A DNA stretch of 64,000 nt from CAZMRW01 sp964568805 (GTDB lineage: Bacteria; Pseudomonadota; Gammaproteobacteria; Methylococcales; Methylomonadaceae), in the NCBI GenBank assembly GCA_964568805.1, contig CAZMRW010000010.1, positions 1 to 64,000 on the forward strand. The letters run 5' to 3'. Positions 45,862-54,023 of the stretch are shown here, piece by piece (within the stretch, counting starts at the first letter, position 1; each line of letters opens with the position of its first letter). Position numbers and translations under genes: made by a program. The notes under the pieces are model-generated. The model was given only the letters and a program-made list of their open reading frames with translations. It had not been told where the DNA came from and did no database searches.

Positions 45862-46509
45862 TCAATTTAAATTTATTAAGGCTCCCTTAACGGTGACTTG
45901 AGCATTGGCTTTTAGATCCATCGTACTTGTAGCCTCTATCTTAACGTCTGCTTTGGAGTTCAATTCGATGCCGACTGCACTGAGGGTCAATTTACCTGTC
46001 GCCGATTTAATCTCGATATCGGAGTTGGCTTCTATCGACACCGTGTTTTTTGCTGAGTCGATGATTATTTTGTTGTTTCCTGTTTTATCAATAATTTCAA
46101 TTGTTTCCTGACCGTCCTCGTCGTTCAGGCGGATAATGTGGCCGCTGCGTGATTTGATCGTGCGATGGTTATTTTCCCCATTCTGGTTGGTTTCAGGAGG
46201 CTGATCTTTGCCATTCCAAAGAGAACCTATGATGTAGGGTTGATCTATTAGTCCGTGTTCGAATGCGACCAATACTTCATCGTCGACTTCAGGTAAAAAA
46301 TAGGCGCCTCGATCATTGCCCGCCATAAAGGTTGCCACCCTGGCCCAGTTGCTCTCATGATCCTGGTTAAGCCACGGAAAATGGACTTTGACACGGTGCA
46401 TATTGTCAGGATCCTGGTTATTGGTCACAATGCCAACGACCACGCCGTAAAAACGGTCATTGAAACCTGCAATCTCAAATAGTTTTCTAAGGGGCTCATG
46501 ATTTATCAT
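45862..46509 (-). CDS. Spike protein, gp5/VgrG C-terminal type
   Basis: This 215-residue protein has an OB-fold at about 15-100 (GVVVGIVTNNQDPDNMHRVKV, ARVATFMAGNDRGAYFLPEV, DEVLVAFEHGL). A repetitive beta-helix follows (NTVSIEANSDIEIKSATGKL and similar). It forms the trimeric spike. In Afp and VgrG the spike and hub are one polypeptide; here they are separate genes overlapping by 4 bases. No PAAR tip gene is present in the window. Confidence 0.85.
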   Translation of the reverse strand: MINHEPLRKLFEIAGFNDRFYGVVVGIVTNNQDPDNMHRVKVHFPWLNQDHESNWARVATFMAGNDRGAYFLPEVDDEVLVAFEHGLIDQPYIIGSLWNGKDQPPETNQNGENNHRTIKSRSGHIIRLNDEDGQETIEIIDKTGNNKIIIDSAKNTVSIEANSDIEIKSATGKLTLSAVGIELNSKADVKIEATSTMDLKANAQVTVKGALINLN

Positions 46510-47579
46510 GTGGCATCCCTCCTAAATGAAAAAGCCGTACGATAGCCCCTGCCGGGCTTGTAGGAATGCTCGGTTCCGGTCACATAATAACGGCCGCTAA
46601 AGCGCGTCCCAAGGCCTTCAATATTAATAAACGTACCGGCGCGCAATTCAGGGGAACCGATTGCCACCCCGTCGCCTATGACATAGTGTAATGACATCTC
46701 TTTGAACCAGCCCTTGGCAAGTTGATCGGCTTCAGCTTGTGAGCCTACCGCCAAATGGGTCGAGATGCCTCCCGAATTGCCCGGAAACGCCTTGCGCACC
46801 ATCGCCGGACCTGATGTCGGGGCATTAATCAAACTGTCAGCATCGCCGACTTGAGATTCTGCAAGGACTGCTTCCTTTTTTTTAGGATCCCAGCCTTGAA
46901 CCGCGACATTTTCCAGTTGGCCGACCGTCGATAATCTGGGATAAAATTCCAGCAATTCCACCTCCCGGCTTAATGTCAGTATCTCTGTACTGTTATTTTG
47001 TCTCGGACGAAAATACAGCGTCTTATCGCTTACCCCCACTTCATACCCGATTCGATTCGCCCGCTGCCGCAAAAACTCCAAATCGGTCTGATTGTGCTGG
47101 AGAACATAGGCCATGGTGACCTTTGTGTCTGTTACGTCGAGCTTTAACCCATATTTGCCCGCGATCTGACTCGCAATATCGCTGTCTTTCATGTTAACAA
47201 AGGATTCTGTTTTTCGTTTTCTCATAATCCGATGCCCCCGGTCGTAACCGAGTATCGTCAGAACAGGGGGCTCATCGTTGGAGAATTCAGGTTCCAGTCC
47301 GGTAATTTCGCCTTTAAACAGCGTTTTTAATTTGTTAGCATAACCCATTTGAATTTCAACGACGTTGCCTTCTTTAAATAGATCATCGTCGATCCATTTG
47401 ACTTTCATTTGCGTTCCATCCCAACACAACAAGGTAACGGCAAAAGTGCCGGTCGTATTAACCTCCTCGGACACCGTGGCGGCAATCAAATCGGCCCTGG
47501 CTGCAGCAGGCAAATCCTGCTCATTGATGCGCACCAGAATTTCGGGGGCCAGGGTATCGAATTCTCGCCGGTTAGTCAT
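46506..47579 (-). CDS. Hub protein, gp27/phage late control D type
   Basis: This 357-residue protein resembles the VgrG N-terminal half and phage gpD: MGYANKLKTLFKGEITGLEP, then ILGYDRGHRIMRKRKTESF, then LQHNQTDLEFLRQRANRIGYEV. It forms the trimeric hub that connects the tube to the spike. It follows the LysM protein gene after two bases and overlaps the spike gene by 4. Confidence 0.87.
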   Translation of the reverse strand: MTNRREFDTLAPEILVRINEQDLPAAARADLIAATVSEEVNTTGTFAVTLLCWDGTQMKVKWIDDDLFKEGNVVEIQMGYANKLKTLFKGEITGLEPEFSNDEPPVLTILGYDRGHRIMRKRKTESFVNMKDSDIASQIAGKYGLKLDVTDTKVTMAYVLQHNQTDLEFLRQRANRIGYEVGVSDKTLYFRPRQNNSTEILTLSREVELLEFYPRLSTVGQLENVAVQGWDPKKKEAVLAESQVGDADSLINAPTSGPAMVRKAFPGNSGGISTHLAVGSQAEADQLAKGWFKEMSLHYVIGDGVAIGSPELRAGTFINIEGLGTRFSGRYYVTGTEHSYKPGRGYRTAFSFRRDAT

Positions 47580-47581
47580 GG

Positions 47582-48274
47582 TTACGGCTTCCGGCCAGTT
47601 AATGTTGACAGTAACAACAAGGTGCCGGGTATCAATGTCCGCGGATCATCGATACCGTTTTCGGAAGCAATTTGCTTCCACAATTTCGGATCATGACATT
47701 GCTTGGCGGCAATGTTGCTCAGGGTATCGCCGAGCTTAACTTCGAGCGTTTTCGCAATACCTGACGATTGGGCAGGCGGGGGATTAAGTTTTGTATAATC
47801 TGTCCACCATTCCATGAAGGTACAACCTAGTTTTGCTCGTACCGGTATGCCCTGCTCGGTAAATAGGGTAAATTGCTGTTCCAGTTGCTGTAAAACGCCC
47901 TGAAAGAAATATCCAGACTCGCCCCAGGAAAGACGGCAGACTGGAGGGCGCGGCTCATCAGGGCCTTTTACCGTGATAAGACGATAGATTTTATCGGTAT
48001 ACTCCGTTCGTACATCTTTGTCTTTCATCTCCGGATCGTCAGGGTCAAAGGTATCAAATATTAAGTCCAGCTTTAGAGTCCGTGGATTGGCATTGGTAAA
48101 CTGTAGCTCGGGACTATTGCTTTCTTTGGGGTCATGCGGTTTCCAATTGGCCGATTTGCTAAACACCAGTTTATCCGGGTTGAACAAGGCCGAAAATGAT
48201 CCGTCGAATACGAGATTGTCAGGCGTGCTCTTTGTAACATCCTCAACTGTGATCGCTAATTTGGCTAAGCCCAT
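47582..48274 (-). CDS. LysM-domain tube-baseplate connector (Afp7-like)
   Basis: This 230-residue protein has a beta-rich N-terminal part (FSALFNPDKLVFSKSANW is typical of the family) and a C-terminal LysM at about 178-222 (VKLGDTLSNIAAKQCHDP, ending PGTLLLL). In phage T4 (gp53) and Afp7 the LysM-containing protein stabilises the hub-tube joint. It overlaps the 965-residue gene by 10 bases. Confidence 0.85.
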   Translation of the reverse strand: MGLAKLAITVEDVTKSTPDNLVFDGSFSALFNPDKLVFSKSANWKPHDPKESNSPELQFTNANPRTLKLDLIFDTFDPDDPEMKDKDVRTEYTDKIYRLITVKGPDEPRPPVCRLSWGESGYFFQGVLQQLEQQFTLFTEQGIPVRAKLGCTFMEWWTDYTKLNPPPAQSSGIAKTLEVKLGDTLSNIAAKQCHDPKLWKQIASENGIDDPRTLIPGTLLLLSTLTGRKP

Positions 48275-51162
48275 CGACTGCTACCCCCCATTCTTTCCTG
48301 CTCTGACACTAATTTACGCATGAGCTTACGCCAGACTTTATCGACAACATCATCCGTCGATAATGCATTCGAATCCGTTTTGCCCGTCCCGGAGGCGTCA
48401 TCAGTTAGGCCTGTCAGTAATGGAGTTGCTTGTGTGGGCGGAGAGACCGTATTGTTGACATCCTGGCGTTGCAGAGTATCTGACTTCTCGCCTGACGCAG
48501 CATGTTCTGGGGATGAAGCCGGATTACGTTGGACAGCATAAGGTTGGGCTAAGGGCAATTGCATAATACTATCCCTGATTGCTCGATCAACAGACGAGGG
48601 TTCTCCCCGTTCATCTTGCGATGAACGGGCGGTTCCCGGCATCAAACCTTCTCCCCCGCTTGAAAAGGGACTGGCCTTAGGCGATAACGCTAGTACGTTT
48701 AAATCAGCCGTTTCAGCCGGTCTTGCTGCCATGCCATGCCATGTATGATCGCTTTTTCTGGCAACTGCACGACGAAAAAGACTTTGAATCGGGCCAGGCG
48801 GTTGGTCCGATAATCTTTGCAGCCGATGGGTTGTTTTTTGAGGGGAAATCATTGCCGATCTCATCAGCAAGTATCCGAGGGTATTCGAAGGCATGGGTTT
48901 ACCGTATGCCTCGTGGGGATGGTAAGACGACACTATCAAAGAAACATGCTGATGTCCGGAGCGATTGGATTGTGGCTCCGACGTTGATAGATCCGGATTT
49001 TCACCCTTTGCTGAAATCCTTTGTTGACCTGATGCAACGGAATCGATATTAATAACCGGGTTATGAAAAGGATTCTTGGTGCCGCCGGCAAGGATTGGCA
49101 TTCCCGGCCCCCTATTCCATATCCCTGGCTTTGGCATTAGCCAGGATAAATCGGTATTTTGTCTGTCAACCGCCCGTTGCACAGATGTATGTGAATTCAG
49201 TATTTCCGGATTATGGTTATTTTGTAAACTTTGATCACGATGTACTCTTGTTTGTATTGCAGAGTTTGACGAAAAACCGCTGGTTGATAATCCGGAATCC
49301 AAATCTGCGGCCGGAGTAAGTGCACGATTGCTTATAAGATCATGTTCCGGCGTAAATGATTTAACGGACAGGGTTGGAGCGCTTATCTCGCTGTTGCTTG
49401 ATGGCAATGATAATTTTCGCTGGACAGGCGATACCACCTTTAAATCCAGACCTGCCGATAATGAACTGCCGTAAAACTCAGTCCGTTCGCCTTTGAAATC
49501 ATGCTGGTTAGGAAATGCGCCTGATTGTCTCCTCATTGCGTGCTGCTCAGAAGCATGGGAAAGCCTCTGGCCAGGATATTGGTCTGGAATTGTCTGCTGC
49601 GGCTCCGATTGATCGGTTGTGCCAAGATCAATAGAAGTTCCTGGTGCATGCTCCCGGGTAAATTGAAGGGTTGTATTTTCAGATTGAGTTTGCAGCAATG
49701 GCTTAACATTCACCACCGGGTTTTCCGATTTAACGTCAGCGTTGTTAGTAGCTGACAACGAGACGTTTCGATTGATCGCTCGTTGTATTGGACCTTGCAA
49801 ACGGGTCGGCCCCTGATCGCTGTGTTCCGGCGCTTGCTGCGCCCCTTGCACACCGGATGTCAACTTGCGATTAACACTTGATGCCGTTGAATTTGCAGGT
49901 GTTGTAACGAATGGATGATCAAACTGAGAAACTTTAGCAATCAGCGGCGAAAAATGGCGAAACGATGAAGGCGACAGATGATTTGCCGTCATGTCAGTGT
50001 TACCTTTACCGTCGTTTCTGTTCACTGCTCGTTGTATTGAACTGTGGTCGGCCGACGAAAACGCATCCGTACGGCCATTTTCAGCAGATATAGTATTCCG
50101 GGAAACCCTGATTTCGCCATCTGAATCTGGCCGGGAGTCCAATGAAACGGCGTTTAAACCGGCTTCAGTCCCTGGATTATTCCTGGTTTCAGGAGATGAG
50201 GACTCCAATGAAACAGTTTTCGCAGCAGAGTTTTCAGCGGATGCTGTCGAGATGGATTCCTTTTGGAGTTGCCTGCCGACCAGTTGCCGCCTGATGCCCG
50301 TGGAAATCCTGCCGATCCGATAGTTGCCGACAGGAAAGCCGAAAGAAGTGTCGCGTCCCGTCAAAGGTTTGAATAAATGCTCAGCAGCGGGAAGGTTTTT
50401 TCTACTGATGCCCGTCATAGGGATACCGGTTTTCAAGGCAAGGGCATTCGGCAAGGTAGTGTGCGTCTCCACCCTGCTCGAAGATGGATTGTCTGTCTGC
50501 GGCGCTTGCGCTTCATGGATGGAAGTGCTCAATTGGCCTCGTTCCGGCACGGCCGATTCTTGCGATGCCGTCAAATTTTGCGCGGTGTTTGATGGCCGGT
50601 TACTGTTAAAATTAAGGTGTTCGCCACTATCTCCAATCTTTCTGTGCATGCGAGTCTTCTCTGAAATAGCCGCTGGCGGCAAGACCGGATTCGATGCCGT
50701 TTCAGATGCCAATGGTTTTGACATGGCAAATTCCGACGAAGAACTTTGATGTGTCGAAGTAATACGGGCATAACGCTGCACCATTGCATCTGACGGCTGA
50801 CTGATATGAGTGCCTGCGTTTGCCGTTATCGGTGTATCGATCGCCACTCGTTGCAATGATGCAGCGGGAGACAAAAAAACGTCGGCGTCATTTGACGTTT
50901 TTAGCGCCGTTCGGGAAAAAAAATTAACAAAAGGAAATTCGCCGTTAGGGTAGGCGGGAGAATGATGCCGCTGGAATCGACGATAGATAGTGGCAGCCAG
51001 TGACGATCGATTCCGCCCCAAATGATGTTGCGCCAAATTGCTATCCGGCTGCCTTAAGACATTTTTGTGTCGTTGTATCACAATTAAGCCAAGGCTTTGA
51101 GGGCTATTCCATGAACCGGATCCGGCAGCATTATTATTGTTCTCGTTATTCGCCATGGTCAT
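48265..51162 (-). CDS. 965-residue low-complexity protein with [VIL]QR motifs
   Basis: No known domain is recognised. The protein is rich in Ser, Asn, Pro, Gln and Thr and is probably disordered. It repeats a short motif of the type [V/I/L]QR about ten times (VQRYARITS, IQRAVNRND, IQRAINRNV, VQRKLSLP, VQRAVDRQN, LQRLSDQ, VQRNPASS). Similar LQR/VQR motifs occur in the DUF4157 protein encoded at 61194. It lies between the second tube protein and the LysM protein, where Afp-type clusters carry other tube-baseplate parts. A tape-measure, chaperone or cargo role is possible; none is shown. An ATG two codons in is an alternative start. Confidence 0.6.
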   Translation of the reverse strand: MTMANNENNNNAAGSGSWNSPQSLGLIVIQRHKNVLRQPDSNLAQHHLGRNRSSLAATIYRRFQRHHSPAYPNGEFPFVNFFSRTALKTSNDADVFLSPAASLQRVAIDTPITANAGTHISQPSDAMVQRYARITSTHQSSSSEFAMSKPLASETASNPVLPPAAISEKTRMHRKIGDSGEHLNFNSNRPSNTAQNLTASQESAVPERGQLSTSIHEAQAPQTDNPSSSRVETHTTLPNALALKTGIPMTGISRKNLPAAEHLFKPLTGRDTSFGFPVGNYRIGRISTGIRRQLVGRQLQKESISTASAENSAAKTVSLESSSPETRNNPGTEAGLNAVSLDSRPDSDGEIRVSRNTISAENGRTDAFSSADHSSIQRAVNRNDGKGNTDMTANHLSPSSFRHFSPLIAKVSQFDHPFVTTPANSTASSVNRKLTSGVQGAQQAPEHSDQGPTRLQGPIQRAINRNVSLSATNNADVKSENPVVNVKPLLQTQSENTTLQFTREHAPGTSIDLGTTDQSEPQQTIPDQYPGQRLSHASEQHAMRRQSGAFPNQHDFKGERTEFYGSSLSAGLDLKVVSPVQRKLSLPSSNSEISAPTLSVKSFTPEHDLISNRALTPAADLDSGLSTSGFSSNSAIQTRVHRDQSLQNNHNPEILNSHTSVQRAVDRQNTDLSWLMPKPGIWNRGPGMPILAGGTKNPFHNPVINIDSVASGQQRISAKGENPDLSTSEPQSNRSGHQHVSLIVSSYHPHEAYGKPMPSNTLGYLLMRSAMISPQKTTHRLQRLSDQPPGPIQSLFRRAVARKSDHTWHGMAARPAETADLNVLALSPKASPFSSGGEGLMPGTARSSQDERGEPSSVDRAIRDSIMQLPLAQPYAVQRNPASSPEHAASGEKSDTLQRQDVNNTVSPPTQATPLLTGLTDDASGTGKTDSNALSTDDVVDKVWRKLMRKLVSEQERMGGSSRWA

Positions 51163-51264
51163 CTGCTCTTATTGATTTAATCCACTTGAGACTTGGACAT
51201 AATGATTAACCCGTCGCACCATTAAAGAAATAGAATAATGAAACTTTAACTTATTTACTTGGCA

Positions 51265-51720
51265 CTACATTATTGTTAACCCTCTATGGATTAGCTCGAT
51301 GGTTTCAAAGGCCACGTCGGCCGAGCCTGCCTTGAATTGAGGCCCCGTCCACTTTACCGGACATACGTTTTTAAATACCCACGTCCACTTCTGAACGTTT
51401 GTGCCGGAATAATCCCGTAAGGTAATGGTCAGCGATTTTTTTCTTTCAAATTTTCCTGACAACACTTTTTTATACCACTGCCAAAGTTCATCGCCGGACA
51501 ATCCCCGTTTAAGCACCAGTTTTTCAGGACATTTTGACGGTCCGAACAGCTGCTGTTCATGTGTATTTAAGCCGCCTTCTCTAAACGTTTCCACCTCGGT
51601 TTCGAAGGTCAATCCCGAAGCTTCGTTAAAGCCGGCAACAGGAACTCCGTCGATGATGACAATGAACCGAAACGAAAGATACGGATCTTCAACTATGTTA
51701 CGACCGGGTTTAAACTTCAT
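51265..51720 (-). CDS. Second tube protein (gp19-like, Afp5/Afp1 family)
   Basis: This 151-residue gp19/tube protein has PYLSFRFIVIIDGVPVAGFNEASGL at the start (given in short: PYLSFRF then GFNEASGL), KLVLKRGLSGDELWQWY and a C-terminal ETIELIHRGL. It probably forms the tube initiator ring on the baseplate. I chose the ATG at 51720, four bases after the DUF6760 stop, because it matches the family N-terminus. A longer frame starting at 51768 would overlap the neighbour. Confidence 0.82.
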   Translation of the reverse strand: MKFKPGRNIVEDPYLSFRFIVIIDGVPVAGFNEASGLTFETEVETFREGGLNTHEQQLFGPSKCPEKLVLKRGLSGDELWQWYKKVLSGKFERKKSLTITLRDYSGTNVQKWTWVFKNVCPVKWTGPQFKAGSADVAFETIELIHRGLTIM

Positions 51721-51724
51721 GACA

Positions 51725-51961
51725 TTACCAGAATGATGTTTCAGCCGATTCCGGTTTCGCAGCCTCATTCAGCCTGCGGTTAATCCGGGCGATTTCTTCG
51801 ATCCACTTAATCCGTTCAAGGTGTTCCAGATTCATAATTTGCTCATAAGACCAGTGAAAATGATAAGCCACATAGGCTACCTCCTCGGCCAGGCGATCAA
51901 GGGGGTAGCCTACGGCTCCCCCAGGCTCGCGCCGATATCGACAGCAAAGGTTGCCTCGCAC
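51725..51961 (-). CDS. DUF6760 small protein, or -1 frameshift extension of the chaperone
   Basis: The open frame has 78 codons, of which the last 60 match DUF6760 of contractile systems (GYPLDRLAEEVAYVAYHFHW, then SYEQIMNLEHLERIKWIEEI). The only start codon is a GTG at 51961 inside the upstream gene, without a good ribosome site, and the residues it adds are not family-like. The domain begins right after a GGGGG run near the upstream stop codon. It is therefore likely made by -1 frameshifting from the upstream gene, as gpGT is from gpG in phage lambda. The HWSxxQI...LERxxWIEEI pattern is like tail-chaperone C-termini. Confidence 0.7.
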   Translation of the reverse strand: MRGNLCCRYRREPGGAVGYPLDRLAEEVAYVAYHFHWSYEQIMNLEHLERIKWIEEIARINRRLNEAAKPESAETSFW

Positions 51962-52281
51962 GCAGGGCAGGTTACCGTTACATTGTTATGCCCCTGATCA
52001 TTGATTCTGCGATACATATCTTCAAGAAACGCAAAATCCGCAGAGAACAGATTTTCGATCACCTTGGGATTAACCTGATCCAGATCGCCTAGCTGCGTAA
52101 TCACGCGGGATAAAAGAATCACCGCCAGATAACCCGGATTGGCCTGAACCCTGGGGTCTTTCATCGGTGCAATTTCATCAAAAGCGGTTGCCATACGCAT
52201 GACTCCGGTTTTATGAAGATTGCCGTCTTTATCGATGTACCCTCGTGGCAAAGTAAAATTAAACTCTGTTTGCAGCGTCAT
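51910..52281 (-). CDS. Tail assembly chaperone-like protein
   Basis: This 123-residue protein, typical of contractile-system clusters between the tube genes, has FNFTLPRGYIDKDGNLHKTG, a helical middle (ILLSRVITQLGDLDQVN, FSADFAFLEDMYRRIN) and a CPAC zinc-knuckle half near the end. By position it corresponds to phage gpG, the tail-assembly chaperone. It overlaps the tube gene by 4 bases. If the -1 slip at 51918-51922 occurs, a 185-residue fusion with DUF6760 is made. Confidence 0.65.
   Translation of the reverse strand: MTLQTEFNFTLPRGYIDKDGNLHKTGVMRMATAFDEIAPMKDPRVQANPGYLAVILLSRVITQLGDLDQVNPKVIENLFSADFAFLEDMYRRINDQGHNNVTVTCPACEATFAVDIGASLGEP
51916..51922 (-). promoter_or_regulatory. Candidate -1 ribosomal frameshift site
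   Basis: On the minus strand the codons CTG-GGG-GAG-CCG-TAG end the chaperone frame. The heptamer G-GGG-GAG lets the GGG-reading tRNA slip back one base onto another GGG. Decoding then continues as GGA-GCC-GTA-GGC into the DUF6760 domain. No supporting stem-loop was worked out. Confidence 0.5.
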
Positions 52282-52706
52282 CCTTTGGTAATTCCTTCAT
52301 GAGCAATTTCCAGCGTCTCAATGGCGACTTCATTGCCTGTTGCATTAAAACTGGGGCCGGTCCACTTGGTAGGCCATCCCTCCATGAAATTCCAGCGTAT
52401 TTTCTCCTCTCCGGCATCGTTATACAGAACAATGGAGCCGTTTTTCCGCTCCACTTTGCCGTCAATGCTTTTCTTGCGCCATTCCCATAGTTGCGCATCG
52501 TCGGTAATGCCCCACTTCAGGGTGATATTGGAGGACTTGTTCAACCCCGGCAACTTCTTGGCATGCAACGGATCGGTGCCTTCGCGATACTCGATGGGAT
52601 CCTGAGAGGAATCCAGCCCCGATGCCTCCCGAAAACCGCCCCGGGTAATGCCGTCAATTTCAACTTTATATTTATATACGCGATATGGATCAGTACGATT
52701 AGCCAT
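52278..52706 (-). CDS. Main tube protein (gp19-like, Afp1/Afp5)
   Basis: This 142-residue tail-tube protein has PYRVYKYKVEIDGITRGGF, EASGLDSSQDPIEYREGTD, ITLKWGITDDAQLWEW and a C-terminal ETLEIAHEGITKG. It should form the inner tube that is driven out on contraction. It starts 16 bases after the second sheath gene with a good GAGG ribosome site. Confidence 0.88.
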   Translation of the reverse strand: MANRTDPYRVYKYKVEIDGITRGGFREASGLDSSQDPIEYREGTDPLHAKKLPGLNKSSNITLKWGITDDAQLWEWRKKSIDGKVERKNGSIVLYNDAGEEKIRWNFMEGWPTKWTGPSFNATGNEVAIETLEIAHEGITKG

Positions 52707-52722
52707 AGTTTTCTCCTCATAG

Positions 52723-53988
52723 TTAATTTAATGACAAGGCGGTCGTTGCGATGCCGCTGGCGCTTTGCGTAATTCGAACGATAATAAATTCAGCAGGCAC
52801 AACAGAAGCCAAACCCACTTCGGATATCACCTTTCCCGATTCCCGGACGTCAATATCATTCAATTCCCGGTCACACTTGACATAATAGGCTTCTTCCGGG
52901 CTTTGGCCCTTGAGGGCGCCTTTATGAAACAACTCATAACAGTAATCTTCAAGCCGGTATCTAATGCGATCCTGCAGTGAAATATCATTGGATTCAAAAA
53001 CCAGATCGCACATGTTATTCTCGATCCAGCGAACCAAGGTCAAAAATAAGCGCCGAGTGGGTATAAACTGGTCATGATCATGGACGCTCAAGGTTCTTGC
53101 GCCCCAAACCCGGATACCGCGACTAGGTGAACTTCTGAAACAATTAACGCCGGCATGGTTCAGTTCTGCTCGCTCATTGTTTGTCATGGACACTTCAAGA
53201 TCGAAAACTCCTTCGATAATTTCATTTGCCGGTGCTTTAAAAACTCCGGTTTTTGAATCGCTGCGCGCATAAATACCCGCAACATGTCCGCAGGGTGGCA
53301 CGAGTTTAGGCTTGCCAATGCCCTGATGAACACAAATCCATGGAAAATAAACAGCTCCTTCTGATCCGGAAATCCGATATCGATGGTTGATAACCTCATT
53401 CAGAACGGTTGCATCGATCAAGGTATATCTCTTTTCAGTATCTTGAGGGAAGGTATCCAGGATTGCGAATCGATCCCCCATTTTTTTGCAATGCTGCAGA
53501 ATCTGCTGTTGGGCTTTGATAACGGAGTCTTTTGAAATACAAATAGCCTCCATCATCAAATCCGGCACACAGACCAAATCGATATCGTCGATATCTTCCA
53601 GAATTCCCCAGCTTCCGCTTGCACCCGTTTCAGATATCGGTTCCGACAAGGTATCCAGAAATGGCTCTGCCAGCGCATCGGCTGTCAGATCGCGTGCTGA
53701 TACGGGTACGATGACACAGCATTCTCCGCCATTTTCAAAAAATCCCCGCACGGCATAACTCAGGTAACTAGTGGTCAGCGGCAACTTGATGTCTTGTTCG
53801 AATTGCTGCCAGGATGTAATACGGCGCCATTTTTCGTTAGTCCTTTCGTCCGTCAGCTTGGTGATGGCACAGAAACCGACGAATGCCGGTATTCCTGTCC
53901 GAAACGTGGAACCTTTCTCCGGAGCATTAAACTTGATCTGCACACCCGGCGCCCAATGCCGGCTGACTGCATTGGCTGATACCATCAT
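52723..53988 (-). CDS. Contractile sheath protein (shorter)
   Basis: This 421-residue phage tail sheath family protein has SANAVSRHWAPGVQIKF and the TGIPAFVGF pattern near the N-terminus, YAVRGFFENGGECCVIVPV, PPCGHVAGIYARSDSKTGV, GIRVWGARTLS and a C-terminal VPAEFIIVRITQSA. The N-terminal extension that links to the next subunit is short. With the larger sheath it forms the contracting cylinder. It begins 35 bases after the stop of the longer sheath. Confidence 0.9.
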   Translation of the reverse strand: MMVSANAVSRHWAPGVQIKFNAPEKGSTFRTGIPAFVGFCAITKLTDERTNEKWRRITSWQQFEQDIKLPLTTSYLSYAVRGFFENGGECCVIVPVSARDLTADALAEPFLDTLSEPISETGASGSWGILEDIDDIDLVCVPDLMMEAICISKDSVIKAQQQILQHCKKMGDRFAILDTFPQDTEKRYTLIDATVLNEVINHRYRISGSEGAVYFPWICVHQGIGKPKLVPPCGHVAGIYARSDSKTGVFKAPANEIIEGVFDLEVSMTNNERAELNHAGVNCFRSSPSRGIRVWGARTLSVHDHDQFIPTRRLFLTLVRWIENNMCDLVFESNDISLQDRIRYRLEDYCYELFHKGALKGQSPEEAYYVKCDRELNDIDVRESGKVISEVGLASVVPAEFIIVRITQSASGIATTALSLN

Positions 53989-54023
53989 GGCTTACCATCC
54001 GGTTTCAGGATCATAGCAACCAC

